Below, piece by piece: positions 1 through 8,321 of a stretch of DNA of 64,000 nucleotides. The stretch is from Caldithrix abyssi (lineage in GTDB: Bacteria > Calditrichota > Calditrichia > Calditrichales > Calditrichaceae): positions 1 to 64,000 of the forward strand of contig DRQG01000143.1 in NCBI GenBank assembly GCA_011369465.1, written 5' to 3'. How positions within the stretch are numbered: the first letter of the stretch is position 1; every line of letters starts with the position of its first letter. Under the pieces are notes generated by a model. That model ran no database searches and was not told where the DNA came from. It saw nothing but the letters and a program-made list of their open reading frames with translations. Made by a program: the position numbers and the translations under genes.

Positions 1-3
1 AAA

Positions 4-120
4 TGAATTATTGAATTGTTGGAGTCGTGGTGTATCTTATGTTACCAAGCTATTGTGTTTTAATCCTCGTTTTAGATATATAGACCATTAATTCAACAAA
101 TTCAACAATTCATTAATTCA
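4..120. repeat. Imperfect inverted repeat in the left intergenic region
   Basis: An 18-base arm at 4-21 (TGAATTATTGAATTGTTG) is matched in inverted orientation at 103-120 with one mismatch. No gene is evident in 1-545. The rest of this stretch holds two short perfect hairpins, TTTCCCGC/GCGGGAAA at 161-177 and CCCCTCC/GGAGGGG at 284-299, and AT-rich filler. The hairpins are typical of the dispersed palindromic repeats found elsewhere in the window; no transcriptional role is claimed. Confidence 0.55.
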
Positions 121-437
121 GCATTCCATTACTTCATTCTTCTTTTCTTCAAAAATAACATTTCCCGCGGCGGGAAACAAATTGTATTGTATCTGTGTCA
201 AAAATAAGTTCAAGTTTTTTTATAGGAGGGATCATACTTGTGAAAAATAGATTCAGAACAGGCAAACGGGAAAAAAACTAATTCCCCTCCTTGGAGGGGT
301 TAGGCCATACCTGCGGCATGCGAGAAACGTAAAATGCAAGTAATTGTAGATACCTGAATCTGGTCTTCATCTTTTTAATATCCTCCCTTGAATTTATTGG
401 TGTACTTTAGTACATTCATTTAAAAATATCAATATAC

Positions 438-525
438 AAATTCCAAATGACAAGGATGTTCCGTTTAATGAGTTATTTTACAGATAATTTATTTTTTGTA
501 TTTTGTTTTTTGTCATTTGGAATTT
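438..525. repeat. Perfect 16-bp inverted repeat, small MITE-like element
   Basis: AAATTCCAAATGACAA at 438-453 is repeated exactly in inverse orientation at 510-525 around an AT-rich 56-base core. A related, degenerate arrangement (ATTCCAA...CAAATGACAA / TTGT...TTTGGAAT) occurs at 20599-20727, so this looks like a dispersed palindromic repeat. It abuts the start of the next gene (546) and may form part of its 5' untranslated region. Confidence 0.6.
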
Positions 526-545
526 TACCCCGGGGGATTGACTCT

Positions 546-905
546 ATGAATCTTCAACAACTCATCGACCTGTGTGCGGCCAAAAAGGGCGCCGTACAGG
601 AATTTCCTTTTGACGATACCACCCTGGTGTTCAAGGTGATGGGCAAAATGTTTGCTCTGGTCAATCTGGACGAACCGCACAGCGTAAACCTTAAATGCGA
701 CCCTGTTTATGCGATAGCTCTGCGCCATAAATACAAAAACGTGCGGGCCGGCTATCACATGAGTAAAAAACATTGGAACACAATTGATCTGCAAGGGGAT
801 GTACCCGACGAGACGCTGACCGAGTGGATTGACGATTCGTACGAGCTGGTTGTTGCCGGACTGACGAAGGCACAAAAATTAAAACTCGCAGAGATGAAAA
901 AGTAA
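546..905 (+). CDS. MmcQ/YjbR family DNA-binding-like protein
   Basis: A 119-residue protein of the MmcQ/YjbR family (CyaY-like fold). It shows the family's typical features: an N-terminal helix with C-A-A-K-K-G-A and E-F-P-F, a beta segment F-K-V-M-G-K-M-F-A-L, the L-K-C-D-P segment, G-Y-H-M-S-K-K-H-W-N near the middle and D-D-S-Y-E-L-V towards the end. The ATG at 546 is preferred because the open frame upstream to 447 translates inverted-repeat DNA and does not resemble the family. The family is annotated as DNA-binding from the YjbR structure, but its cellular role is unsettled. It stands alone on the plus strand before the RHH-parE-parC group. Confidence 0.88.
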   Translation: MNLQQLIDLCAAKKGAVQEFPFDDTTLVFKVMGKMFALVNLDEPHSVNLKCDPVYAIALRHKYKNVRAGYHMSKKHWNTIDLQGDVPDETLTEWIDDSYELVVAGLTKAQKLKLAEMKK

Positions 906-960
906 ACGTACCTCCCGGAACGATGGAACCGTTTGTGTACAATTGTATCGGTATGTATTT

Positions 961-990
961 TTGACAATATTTTTATATGTATAATATTAC
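961..990 (+). promoter_or_regulatory. Candidate sigma70-type promoter for the RHH-parE-parC group
   Basis: A perfect -35 hexamer TTGACA lies at 961-966. A possible -10 is TATTAC at 985-990 with an 18-base spacer; a perfect TATAAT at 980-985 is only 13 bases away, which is too close for a standard pair. The site is 66 bases upstream of the small RHH gene. The call rests on sequence match only. Confidence 0.4.
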
Positions 991-1055
991 AGTAAAAAAG
1001 ATTGCATTATTTAAAGTGATACTTTAAATTGGGGCAAACCAAATTTGGATACGAT

Positions 1056-1259
1056 ATGGCACAACAATCCCAATCGACACCCATACTCCCCAGCCCCGAA
1101 GAACTGGCTACCCGGGAAGAAACCGTTAAGGTAACCATTTCGCTGAGTAAAAGCAGTGTGGACTTTTTTAAACAAATCGCCAAAAATCACAAAACGCCCT
1201 ATCAAAAAATAATACGACGACTGCTGGACGAATATGTGCGTCGGCATGTGGGCAGTTGA
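1056..1259 (+). CDS. Small ribbon-helix-helix (CopG/BrnA-like) protein
   Basis: A 67-residue protein. After a 20-residue polar leader it has one ribbon-helix-helix unit: a beta strand V-K-V-T-I-S-L, then helix [10 protein letters not shown], then a turn with T-P-Y-Q and helix [10 protein letters not shown]. This matches the DNA-binding domain of CopG/BrnA-type antitoxins. No BrnT or other toxin lies beside it. The preceding 150 bases have no gene, and the next gene, parE, starts 22 bases after the stop. It may be an orphan antitoxin or a regulator of the topoisomerase genes. A TTG start at 1029 is possible, but ATG 1056 gives the usual domain layout. Confidence 0.7.
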   Translation: MAQQSQSTPILPSPEELATREETVKVTISLSKSSVDFFKQIAKNHKTPYQKIIRRLLDEYVRRHVGS

Positions 1260-1281
1260 AATAAGAAGGATTGTATCGACT

Positions 1282-3165
1282 ATGGCAGTAAAACAATCAA
1301 ATTACACCGAAGAAAGCATCCGTTCGCTGGACTGGCGCGAGCATATCCGAATGCGCCCTGGTATGTATATCGGCAAGCTGGGCGACGGCTCCTCTCCGGA
1401 TGACGGGATTTACGTTCTGCTCAAGGAAACCATCGATAATTCCATTGACGAATTTGTGATGGGATTCGGCAAAACCATCGATATTACCATAAAGGATTGC
1501 ATGGTAACCGTGCGCGATTACGGACGCGGTATTCCGCTGGGCAAAGTGTACGATTGCGTGGCCAAAATCAATACCGGCGGTAAGTACGATACCGAGGCCT
1601 TTCAGAAATCTGTGGGACTGAACGGCGTGGGCACCAAAGCGGTGAACGCTCTGTCCCGCTATTTTAAAGTGCAGTCCATCCGCGACGGCAAAACCAAAGT
1701 GCAGGAATTTGCTTACGGCGAGCTGATAAAAGATCACAAAATTCAAAAAACCGATGAAAAAAACGGCACCATTATCTGGTATCAACCCGATGAGGAGATA
1801 TTTAAGAATTTCCGCTACCTGCCCGAATTTGTGGAAAACCAGCTCTGGAATTATGTGTACCTCAACGCCGGATTGACCATCCATTTCAATAAAAAACGAT
1901 TTTATTCCAAAAACGGTTTGCTCGACTTGCTGTCCCGCAAGACCGAAGCCGACAACATGCGCTATCCCATCATCCATTTTAAAGATAGGGATATCGAAGT
2001 GGCGCTGACGCACGGGAATCAATACGGGGAAGAGTATTATTCTTTTGTAAACGGACAATACACCACACAGGGCGGCACTCATCTGGCCGCATTTCGCGAA
2101 GCCATTGTAAAAACAGTGCGCGAATTTTACAAAAAGGATTTCGACGCTACCGATATCCGCGCCTCCATAATCGGCGCCATCAGCGTGCGCATTCAGGAAC
2201 CGGTGTTCGAATCGCAGACCAAAACCAAACTCGGCTCAACCGCTATGGCGCCCGACGGTCCCAGCGTACGCAATTACATTAACGAATATATTCGTAAACA
2301 ACTGGATGATTATTTACACAAAAATCCCGAAACGGCTAACGCTCTGTTAAAACGGATTCAGCAGTCCGAGCGGGAACGCAAAGATATGGCCGGGATAAAA
2401 AAACTGGCCAACCAAAGGGCTAAAAAGGCCAATCTGCACAACAAAAAACTGCGCGACTGCCGCATCCATTACACCGATATTAAAAATGATCGCCGATTTG
2501 ATTCCACCATATTCATTACCGAGGGCGATTCGGCCAGCGGTTCGATTACCAAAGCCCGCGACGTGGAAACACAGGCCGTGTTCAGCCTGCGCGGCAAGCC
2601 GCTCAATTCTTTCGGGATGACCAAAAAAGTGGTTTATCAGAACGAAGAGTTTAACCTGCTGCAACATGCTCTCAATATTGAAGACGGGCTGGACGGCCTG
2701 CGTTACAACAACGTGGTTATCGCCACCGACGCCGATGTGGACGGTATGCACATCCGCCTGTTGTTGATGACGTTTTTCCTGCAGTTCTTCCCCGATCTGG
2801 TAAAAAACGGACACGTTTATATATTGGAGACTCCGCTGTTCCGGGTGCGCAATAAAAAGGAGACCATCTACTGTTATTCCGAAGAAGAAAAACAGGAGGC
2901 CCTCCAGAAGCTGGGTTCCAAAGCCGAAATCACCCGTTTTAAAGGTTTGGGCGAAATCTCGCCTGATGAATTCGGCGCCTTTATCGGTCGCGACATCCGC
3001 CTGCGGCCGCTGGTACTGGATGACAAAACTTCGGTGCAAAAGCTGCTGAGCTATTACATGGGCAAAAACACACCCGAACGGCAGGAGTTTATTATCGAAA
3101 ACCTGCGCATCGAAAAAGATATGCTGAACGAAGAGAGCCGCATTTTGCTGGCCTCGAAAATGTAA
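1282..3165 (+). CDS. parE: DNA topoisomerase IV subunit B (ParE-like ATPase subunit)
   Basis: A 627-residue type IIA topoisomerase ATPase subunit. The GHKL ATPase domain is at the N-terminus: the E-T-I-D-N-S-I-D-E helix with the Mg-binding Asn, D-Y-G-R-G-I-P, and the ATP lid [13 protein letters not shown] transducer domain follows. The TOPRIM domain has E-G-D-S-A-S-G with Glu414 and the D-A-D-V-D motif at 483-487. With ParC it decatenates daughter chromosomes using ATP. Length and the adjacent 879-residue ParC fit the Bacteroidota-type topoisomerase IV better than gyrase, but the paralogues cannot be fully separated by eye. The ATG at 1282 follows A-G-A-A-G-G-A at about 11 bases. parC follows 30 bases downstream. 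Confidence 0.92.
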   Translation: MAVKQSNYTEESIRSLDWREHIRMRPGMYIGKLGDGSSPDDGIYVLLKETIDNSIDEFVMGFGKTIDITIKDCMVTVRDYGRGIPLGKVYDCVAKINTGGKYDTEAFQKSVGLNGVGTKAVNALSRYFKVQSIRDGKTKVQEFAYGELIKDHKIQKTDEKNGTIIWYQPDEEIFKNFRYLPEFVENQLWNYVYLNAGLTIHFNKKRFYSKNGLLDLLSRKTEADNMRYPIIHFKDRDIEVALTHGNQYGEEYYSFVNGQYTTQGGTHLAAFREAIVKTVREFYKKDFDATDIRASIIGAISVRIQEPVFESQTKTKLGSTAMAPDGPSVRNYINEYIRKQLDDYLHKNPETANALLKRIQQSERERKDMAGIKKLANQRAKKANLHNKKLRDCRIHYTDIKNDRRFDSTIFITEGDSASGSITKARDVETQAVFSLRGKPLNSFGMTKKVVYQNEEFNLLQHALNIEDGLDGLRYNNVVIATDADVDGMHIRLLLMTFFLQFFPDLVKNGHVYILETPLFRVRNKKETIYCYSEEEKQEALQKLGSKAEITRFKGLGEISPDEFGAFIGRDIRLRPLVLDDKTSVQKLLSYYMGKNTPERQEFIIENLRIEKDMLNEESRILLASKM

Positions 3166-3195
3166 ACCCTTAAACGACTAAAAGACGGATTTACG

Positions 3196-5835
3196 GTGAG
3201 CAAGAAAAAGACGCACAAGAATATTTTAGAAATGAATACGCAATCAGAGAATACCAACAACGGTAATGGCGAAAACGGCTTAACCGAGGGCACCGTTCAT
3301 GTGCCCGGCCTGTACAAAGACTGGTTTCTGGATTATGCCTCTTACGTTATTATGGAACGCGCCGTACCCGCTCTGTTCGACGGGCTGAAACCGGTACAAC
3401 GGCGCATTCTGCATTCCATGAAACGCATGGATGACGGTCGCTACCATAAGGTGGCCAACATCATCGGCCACACCATGCAGTTTCATCCCCACGGCGACGC
3501 CGCCATCGGCGACGCCCTGGTCAATATGGGACAAAAGGAACTGATGATCGACACACAGGGCAACTGGGGCGATGTGCGCACCGGCGATTCCGCCGCGGCC
3601 CCGCGTTACATCGAAGCGCGGCTGTCCAAATTTGCCCTGGAAGTGGCTTTTAATGCCGATACCACCGAATGGCAGCTCTCTTACGACGGCCGGCAAAAAG
3701 AACCGGTGCATCTGCCGGTTAAATTTCCGTTGGTGCTGGCTCAGGGCGCAGAGGGGATTGCCGTGGGACTGGCCACCAAAATCATGCCGCATAATTTTAT
3801 CGAACTCTGTGAAGCCTCCATCGACGTGCTGCGCGGTAAAGACATAGACATTGTACCCGATTTCCCCACCGGCGGGCTGGCCGATTTCAGCAATTACAAT
3901 GGCGGCCAACGCGGCGGACGGATTCGTTTGCGCGCTCAAATCGACACCGTTGACCGCAAAACTCTGGCCATCCGCAGCGTGCCCTACGGCGTTACCAGCA
4001 CCTCGTTGATCGATTCCATCATCAAAGCCAACGATAACGGAAAAATTAAAATTAAAAAGGTGGTCGATAACACCGCCAAAGATGTGGAAATACTGATCGA
4101 TCTGCCGTCCGGTGTTTCCCCGGATGTCACCATTGACGCTCTGTATGCCTTTACCGACTGCGAGGTGTCCATCTCCCCCAACTGCTGCGTTATTGTAGAA
4201 GACAAACCGGTTTTTATGAGCGTTAACGAACTTCTGCGTCAATCGACCGAGCACACCGTTTTTCTGCTCAAATGGGAACTGGAAATCAAAAAGGCCGATC
4301 TGGAAGAACGGCTGTTCTTTTCTTCCCTGGAAAAAATCTTTATCGAAAACCGTATCTACCGCGACATCGAAGAATGCGAAACCTGGGAAGCGGTGCTGCA
4401 AACCATCGACAAAGGCCTGGAACCATTCAAACCGCAGTTGCTGCGCGAGGTAACGGAAGAAGATATCATCAGGCTAACCGAGATCAAGATCAAACGCATC
4501 TCCAAATACAATTCCTTCAAAGCGGACGAGCTGATCCGCAGCCTGGAAGATGATATTGCCGAGGTGAAGCATAATCTGGCCCATTTAACCGATTACGCGG
4601 TTCGTTATTTTGAAAATTTGATCCATAAATACGGCAAGGGCCGGGAGCGCAAAACCCAGATTCGTCTTTTTGATCAGATTGCCGTAACGCAGGTAGCCGC
4701 GGCCAATCAAAAATTGTATGTAAATCGCAAGGACGGATTTATCGGTTACGGGTTGAAAAAAGATGAGTTCGTCTGCGAATGTTCCGATATTGACGATATC
4801 ATTGTTTTTACCAAAGACGGCAGATTCCGGGTTACCCGCATCAGCGACAAAACCTTTGTGGGGAAGGACATCATCCACGCCGCGGTCTGGAAAAAGGGCG
4901 ATCAGCGCACGGTGTACAATATGATCTATTATGACGCCAAATCGGGGCGTAATTTTGCCAAGCGATTCGCCGTTACCTCTATAACGCGGGATAAAGCCTA
5001 TGATTTAACCCGCGGCGAAAAAGGATCCAAAGTCCTCTATTTTACCGCCAATCCAAACAGCGAATCCGAGGTGGTTACCGTTTATCTGAGTCCTTCTTGC
5101 CGGGCGCGCAAAAAGGTGTTTGATTTCGATTTTGGCGAGTTGGAAATAAAAGGCCGCGGAGCGCAGGGCAATACGGTTACCAAATGGCCCATTCGCCGGG
5201 TCGTACAACGAGAGGTGGGCGCCTCCACATTGGGCGGCGTTGATATTTGGTTTGACGAAGCCACCGGCCGGCTCAACACCGAGGGACGCGGCAAACTGCT
5301 GGGCAATTTTGATAACGGCATGCTGATTTTAGCCATATACAATGACGGTACCTATGAATTGACCAATTACGATCTGACCAACCGCTACGACATCGGTAAA
5401 CTGATGCTAATCGAAAAATTTAATTCCGAAAAGGTGATTTCCGCTGTCTATTTTGACGGTATCAAGAAGAATTTCTTCGTAAAACGGTTTAAAATTGAAA
5501 CCGAAACAACCGGAAAATCTTTCAAATTTATCACCGACCACAAAAATTCCGGTCTGCTGGTGGTAACAACGCAGGATTATCCCGTGGTGGATATTGAATA
5601 CCTGAAAGGACGGGCCAAAGAAAAAATAAGCGAACAGGCCGCGTTAAATGATCTGATCGAAATTAAAGGCTGGAAAGCGCGCGGTAACCGGCTTTCTCCC
5701 TATCGGGTCACCTACGTCGGCCTGGCGGAAGTAAAAGAGGATACGTCTGTTCCCGACGAGAAAGCCAAATCAAATTCGTCCGATCCTGCTGAAGCGGCCG
5801 AGAAAGAGCAATTGAGCCTTTTCAACGGGAAGTGA
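3196..5835 (+). CDS. parC: DNA topoisomerase IV subunit A (ParC-like breakage-reunion subunit)
   Basis: A type IIA topoisomerase A subunit of 879 residues from the GTG at 3196, or 867 from the ATG at 3232; the start is uncertain. The winged-helix breakage-reunion domain starts with Y-K-D-W-F-L-D-Y-A-S-Y-V-I and G-L-K-P-V-Q-R-R-I-L. The catalytic Tyr is in A-P-R-Y-I-E-A-R (residue 138 from the GTG). The tower and coiled-coil regions follow, then a C-terminal beta-pinwheel DNA-wrapping region from about 480 to 820. A low-complexity acidic tail ends in L-S-L-F. It forms the heterotetramer with ParE. No intrinsic terminator is obvious after the stop. Confidence 0.92.
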   Translation: MSKKKTHKNILEMNTQSENTNNGNGENGLTEGTVHVPGLYKDWFLDYASYVIMERAVPALFDGLKPVQRRILHSMKRMDDGRYHKVANIIGHTMQFHPHGDAAIGDALVNMGQKELMIDTQGNWGDVRTGDSAAAPRYIEARLSKFALEVAFNADTTEWQLSYDGRQKEPVHLPVKFPLVLAQGAEGIAVGLATKIMPHNFIELCEASIDVLRGKDIDIVPDFPTGGLADFSNYNGGQRGGRIRLRAQIDTVDRKTLAIRSVPYGVTSTSLIDSIIKANDNGKIKIKKVVDNTAKDVEILIDLPSGVSPDVTIDALYAFTDCEVSISPNCCVIVEDKPVFMSVNELLRQSTEHTVFLLKWELEIKKADLEERLFFSSLEKIFIENRIYRDIEECETWEAVLQTIDKGLEPFKPQLLREVTEEDIIRLTEIKIKRISKYNSFKADELIRSLEDDIAEVKHNLAHLTDYAVRYFENLIHKYGKGRERKTQIRLFDQIAVTQVAAANQKLYVNRKDGFIGYGLKKDEFVCECSDIDDIIVFTKDGRFRVTRISDKTFVGKDIIHAAVWKKGDQRTVYNMIYYDAKSGRNFAKRFAVTSITRDKAYDLTRGEKGSKVLYFTANPNSESEVVTVYLSPSCRARKKVFDFDFGELEIKGRGAQGNTVTKWPIRRVVQREVGASTLGGVDIWFDEATGRLNTEGRGKLLGNFDNGMLILAIYNDGTYELTNYDLTNRYDIGKLMLIEKFNSEKVISAVYFDGIKKNFFVKRFKIETETTGKSFKFITDHKNSGLLVVTTQDYPVVDIEYLKGRAKEKISEQAALNDLIEIKGWKARGNRLSPYRVTYVGLAEVKEDTSVPDEKAKSNSSDPAEAAEKEQLSLFNGK

Positions 5836-5941
5836 ACGGTCTTTTCGTAAACCTTATTTCGGTTTAGGCGACTCAATTTAGAAGAAAAACGAAACGGCTG
5901 TCAGTTTTTTATCAACCGAATACGGATTAATAAAGGCGGGC

Positions 5942-6035
5942 GGGGTGCTGACGAGAGTAGTAACCCCAATACCTCCGATTAACACTCGGATTTAAGCGAC
6001 AGGAGTTGGCAAATATCAAGCCGGCTCCCTGTCGC
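5942..6035. other. Hairpin-rich intergenic segment between parC and the DUF1573 gene
   Basis: Three stem-loops follow each other. GGGGT/ACCCC closes 5942-5967, TCCGA/TCGGA closes 5974-5990, and a long stem pairs 5996-6010 with 6020-6035 (GCGACAGG/CCTGTCGC plus further pairs). The last begins just past the stop codon of the convergent DUF1573 gene and could end that transcript, although no clear T-run follows on the minus strand. A structured RNA element cannot be excluded. No known riboswitch was recognised. Confidence 0.45.
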
Positions 6036-6042
6036 GACGAAA

Positions 6043-6453
6043 TTATTTCTTTCCTGCAATTTCCATTACCAGATATAGATTGCTAATCGGCTGCTTTTTA
6101 TCGTTACTGAAAACGCGTATGTTTTTCTTGTATTTTCCATGGCGATTTTTGGGATCAAAACGGGCGCGGATTTCACCGGCCTGCCCGGGTGCGATTACTT
6201 CTGAACTCAGAAGTGCGGCTGTGCAGCCTCAGGAGCTTTTTACTTTATAGATTCGTAAGGTATCCGAACCGGTGTTTTGAAATTTGAAAATATGTTCCAG
6301 AATTTTATCCTGACCTACCGACCCGAAATCATATTTTGTTTCGGCAAAGGTAATTTGCGGGCCATCCACGCGGGGCTTCTCCTGTGAAAAGAGGAGATAC
6401 ACACCTGCAAAGATAAAAATTGCAATGATGCCCGATATTCTTCGTAAAAGCAT
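6043..6453 (-). CDS. DUF1573 protein, probable selenoprotein with in-frame UGA (Sec) codon
   Basis: A 136-residue exported protein if the UGA at 6229-6231 is read as selenocysteine. The ATG at 6453 follows a strong AGGAGAGG site. Residues 1-23 form a signal or anchor segment (I-S-G-I-I-A-I-F-I-F-A-G-V). The DUF1573 immunoglobulin-like domain begins with K-Y-D-F-G-S-V and H-I-F-K-F-Q-N-T-G-S-D-T-L. The family motif V-x-S-S-C-G-C-T-A appears here as V-K-S-S-UGA-G-C-T-A, so the codon replaces the first motif Cys (residue 75). After it the frame runs through typical family sequence (I-A-P-G-Q-A-G-E-I, F-S-N-D-K-K-Q-P) to TAA at 6043-6045. dnaJ ends 31 bases upstream on the same strand, so it may belong to the hrcA-grpE-dnaJ transcript. 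The alternative is a truncated pseudogene or a sequencing error of a Cys codon. Confidence 0.82.
6197..6228 (-). promoter_or_regulatory. Candidate bacterial SECIS element downstream of the UGA
   Basis: Read on the minus strand directly after the UGA, a stem-loop forms from ACTTCTG (6214-6208) and CAGAAGT (6203-6197) around the loop AGTT; the next pair (A-T) would also match. The loop starts 21 bases after the UGA and carries G at its second position. If the stem is counted as six pairs, the loop GAGTTC starts with G. Bacterial SECIS elements are described as having a short apical loop with G in its first two positions about 16-37 bases after the UGA. A second small hairpin, GGCT/AGCC, lies between the UGA and the stem. 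Binding by SelB is inferred. Confidence 0.7.
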
Positions 6454-6484
6454 AACCTCTCCTTTTAATTTACGGGTGGAAAGT

Positions 6485-7642
6485 TTATAAATTCAATGAT
6501 TCTTTAAAGCGCTGGAATATATTGGGATGGCCGTTGGCTTTAGGCTCCAGATTGGGACTTTCCGACAACTCCTGTAAAAGCCGTTTTTCGGAGGCGCTCA
6601 ATTTTGTGGGCACATAAACCTGTATCTGCACCAGTTGGTCTCCGATACCGGCCCCGTGCAACCGGGGAATCCCCTTGCCGCGCATGCGTAATATCTTACC
6701 CGATTGCGTCCCGGGGGGGATGTTCAATTTGGCTTTGCCGGTCAATGTTGGAATTTCTACCTGCGTGCCCAGCGCTGCCTTGGGAAAACTAAGCGGTAGA
6801 ACCATGATAACATCATCGCCGCGGCGTTCAAAAATATCATGTTTTAATTCTTCGATGGTAACAATCAGATCGCCGGCCGGGCCGCCCCGTAAACCGGCGT
6901 TGCCTTCGCCTTCGATGGGAATGTAATTTCCGGTGGTAACACCGGCCGGAATATTGACTTCGATTGTTTTACTGCCCGCAATCCTGCCGTCTCCGTGGCA
7001 GGAATGACAGGGATTTTCAATGATCTGCCCCTCACCCCGACAGCGCGGACAGGTGGTTACATTGACCAGCTGACCGAACAAAGATTGGGTGACCTGACGG
7101 ATTTCGCCGGAACCGTGACACACCGGACAGGACACCGTTCTGCTGTATTTTGCGGAACCCGTTCCGTTACATTCCGAGCAGGGTACCTGCTTTTTAACTT
7201 TTATTTTCTTTTTAACGCCCGTAGCAATCTCTTCCAGCGTCAATTTGAGCCGAATTTGAATATCCGATCCGCGGCGGCCGGATTGACGGCTGCGCCGACG
7301 CGACGAGGTACGGCCTCCGAAAATATCCCCGAATCCGAAATCCTGATCCATAAACTGACGCAAGGCATCGGCAATATCGAACCCGCCGAAATCAAAGCCG
7401 CCAAAGCCCTGGGCGCCCGGCCCCTGATGACCAAAACGATCGTACTGCTGGCGTTTTTGAGGATCGCTTAAAATAGCGTAGGCCTCGGCAATCTCTTTGA
7501 ATTTGGCTTCAGCCTCTTTATCCCCCGGGTTTTTATCCGGATGATACTGCACCGCCAGTTTTCGGTAGGCCTTCTTTATTTCATCGGTGCTGGCATTGCG
7601 ATCCACGCCCAATATTTCGTAATAATCTCGTTTTGTCGTCAT
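6485..7642 (-). CDS. dnaJ: Chaperone protein DnaJ (Hsp40)
   Basis: A full-length 385-residue type I DnaJ. The J domain has Y-H-P-D-K-N-P with the HPD triad at about residue 35. A Gly/Phe-rich linker runs from about 70 to 115. The zinc-binding region has four repeats, [24 protein letters not shown] and C-H-S-C-H-G-D-G. Two C-terminal substrate-binding domains follow. It stimulates DnaK ATPase and delivers unfolded protein. dnaK is not in the window. It is 8 bases after grpE and part of the hrcA-grpE-dnaJ heat-shock group. The candidate selenoprotein gene follows 31 bases downstream. Confidence 0.97.
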   Translation of the reverse strand: MTTKRDYYEILGVDRNASTDEIKKAYRKLAVQYHPDKNPGDKEAEAKFKEIAEAYAILSDPQKRQQYDRFGHQGPGAQGFGGFDFGGFDIADALRQFMDQDFGFGDIFGGRTSSRRRSRQSGRRGSDIQIRLKLTLEEIATGVKKKIKVKKQVPCSECNGTGSAKYSRTVSCPVCHGSGEIRQVTQSLFGQLVNVTTCPRCRGEGQIIENPCHSCHGDGRIAGSKTIEVNIPAGVTTGNYIPIEGEGNAGLRGGPAGDLIVTIEELKHDIFERRGDDVIMVLPLSFPKAALGTQVEIPTLTGKAKLNIPPGTQSGKILRMRGKGIPRLHGAGIGDQLVQIQVYVPTKLSASEKRLLQELSESPNLEPKANGHPNIFQRFKESLNL

Positions 7643-7650
7643 TTGAACTC

Positions 7651-8271
7651 CTATTTAGCCACCAGGACCTGCGAATGACGGATCACTTTGTCATTCAACG
7701 TGTAGCCCTTTAAATGCTCCTCAACTATATGCCCGCTTTCGTGTTCTTCCGACTCCACCTGCATTAAGGCCTGATGCTTCTCCGGATCAAATTCCTGCCC
7801 GATTGTTTCCATCTTTTTTAAGCCCTGCTTTTCCAGGATGTTGGACAGTTTTTTATAAATCAGTTCAACGCCTTCCAGCATCGATTGGTTATTTTCGGAT
7901 TCTTTTTTGGCATGTTCCAGAAATCGTTCGAAATCATCCAAAACCGGCAGCAGCTCTACAATAAGACTTTCACTGGCATTTTGCAGTATGGATAGAAACT
8001 CTTTTTCGGTACGTCTTTTATAGTTGTCAAATTCGGCCATTTTCCGCAGGGCTTGATCCCTGAGCTGCTCTTTTTCCTGTTCCAGCTTATGGATTCGTTC
8101 CTGCAGTTCTTTTATTTTACCGCTTTCCTTGCTTTTGCCTTTTTTACTGCGGCTTGTTTTTTTACTTCCGGATGATGTTGCGGTTTCTTTCTTTTTTTCT
8201 TCTGTCGATATGTCCGAACTTTCGTCCTCTATGACGGTTGTTTCTTTAAATTCTTTATCCATTTCTGTCAT
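7651..8271 (-). CDS. grpE: Nucleotide exchange factor GrpE
   Basis: A 206-residue GrpE. An acidic and Lys/Ser-rich disordered N-terminus (about 1-50) precedes the long coiled-coil helix with [11 protein letters not shown] and [11 protein letters not shown]. The four-helix segment with [10 protein letters not shown] and the C-terminal beta domain with F-D-P-E-K-H-Q-A-L and [14 protein letters not shown] follow. It releases ADP from DnaK. It lies between hrcA (50 bases upstream) and dnaJ (8 bases downstream). Confidence 0.96.
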   Translation of the reverse strand: MTEMDKEFKETTVIEDESSDISTEEKKKETATSSGSKKTSRSKKGKSKESGKIKELQERIHKLEQEKEQLRDQALRKMAEFDNYKRRTEKEFLSILQNASESLIVELLPVLDDFERFLEHAKKESENNQSMLEGVELIYKKLSNILEKQGLKKMETIGQEFDPEKHQALMQVESEEHESGHIVEEHLKGYTLNDKVIRHSQVLVAK

Positions 8272-8321
8272 CTTTTCCTGTTTAGTTAAACTTCTGCCTT
8301 ATTCAAACAAATTACGTGCCA

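Noticed and set aside
447-545. Longer N-terminus for the MmcQ/YjbR protein
   Set aside because: It lies within the 16-bp inverted repeat element and reads as a hydrophobic AT-driven stretch absent from the family.
3280-4401. Long minus-strand open frame opposite parC
   Set aside because: It is the mirror of strongly conserved parC codons and has no ribosome site or family features.
6229-6453. Reading the DUF1573 gene as a complete 74-residue protein ending at UGA
   Set aside because: The half after the UGA is intact family sequence in the same frame, and the stop falls within the conserved C-G-C-T motif next to a SECIS-like stem.
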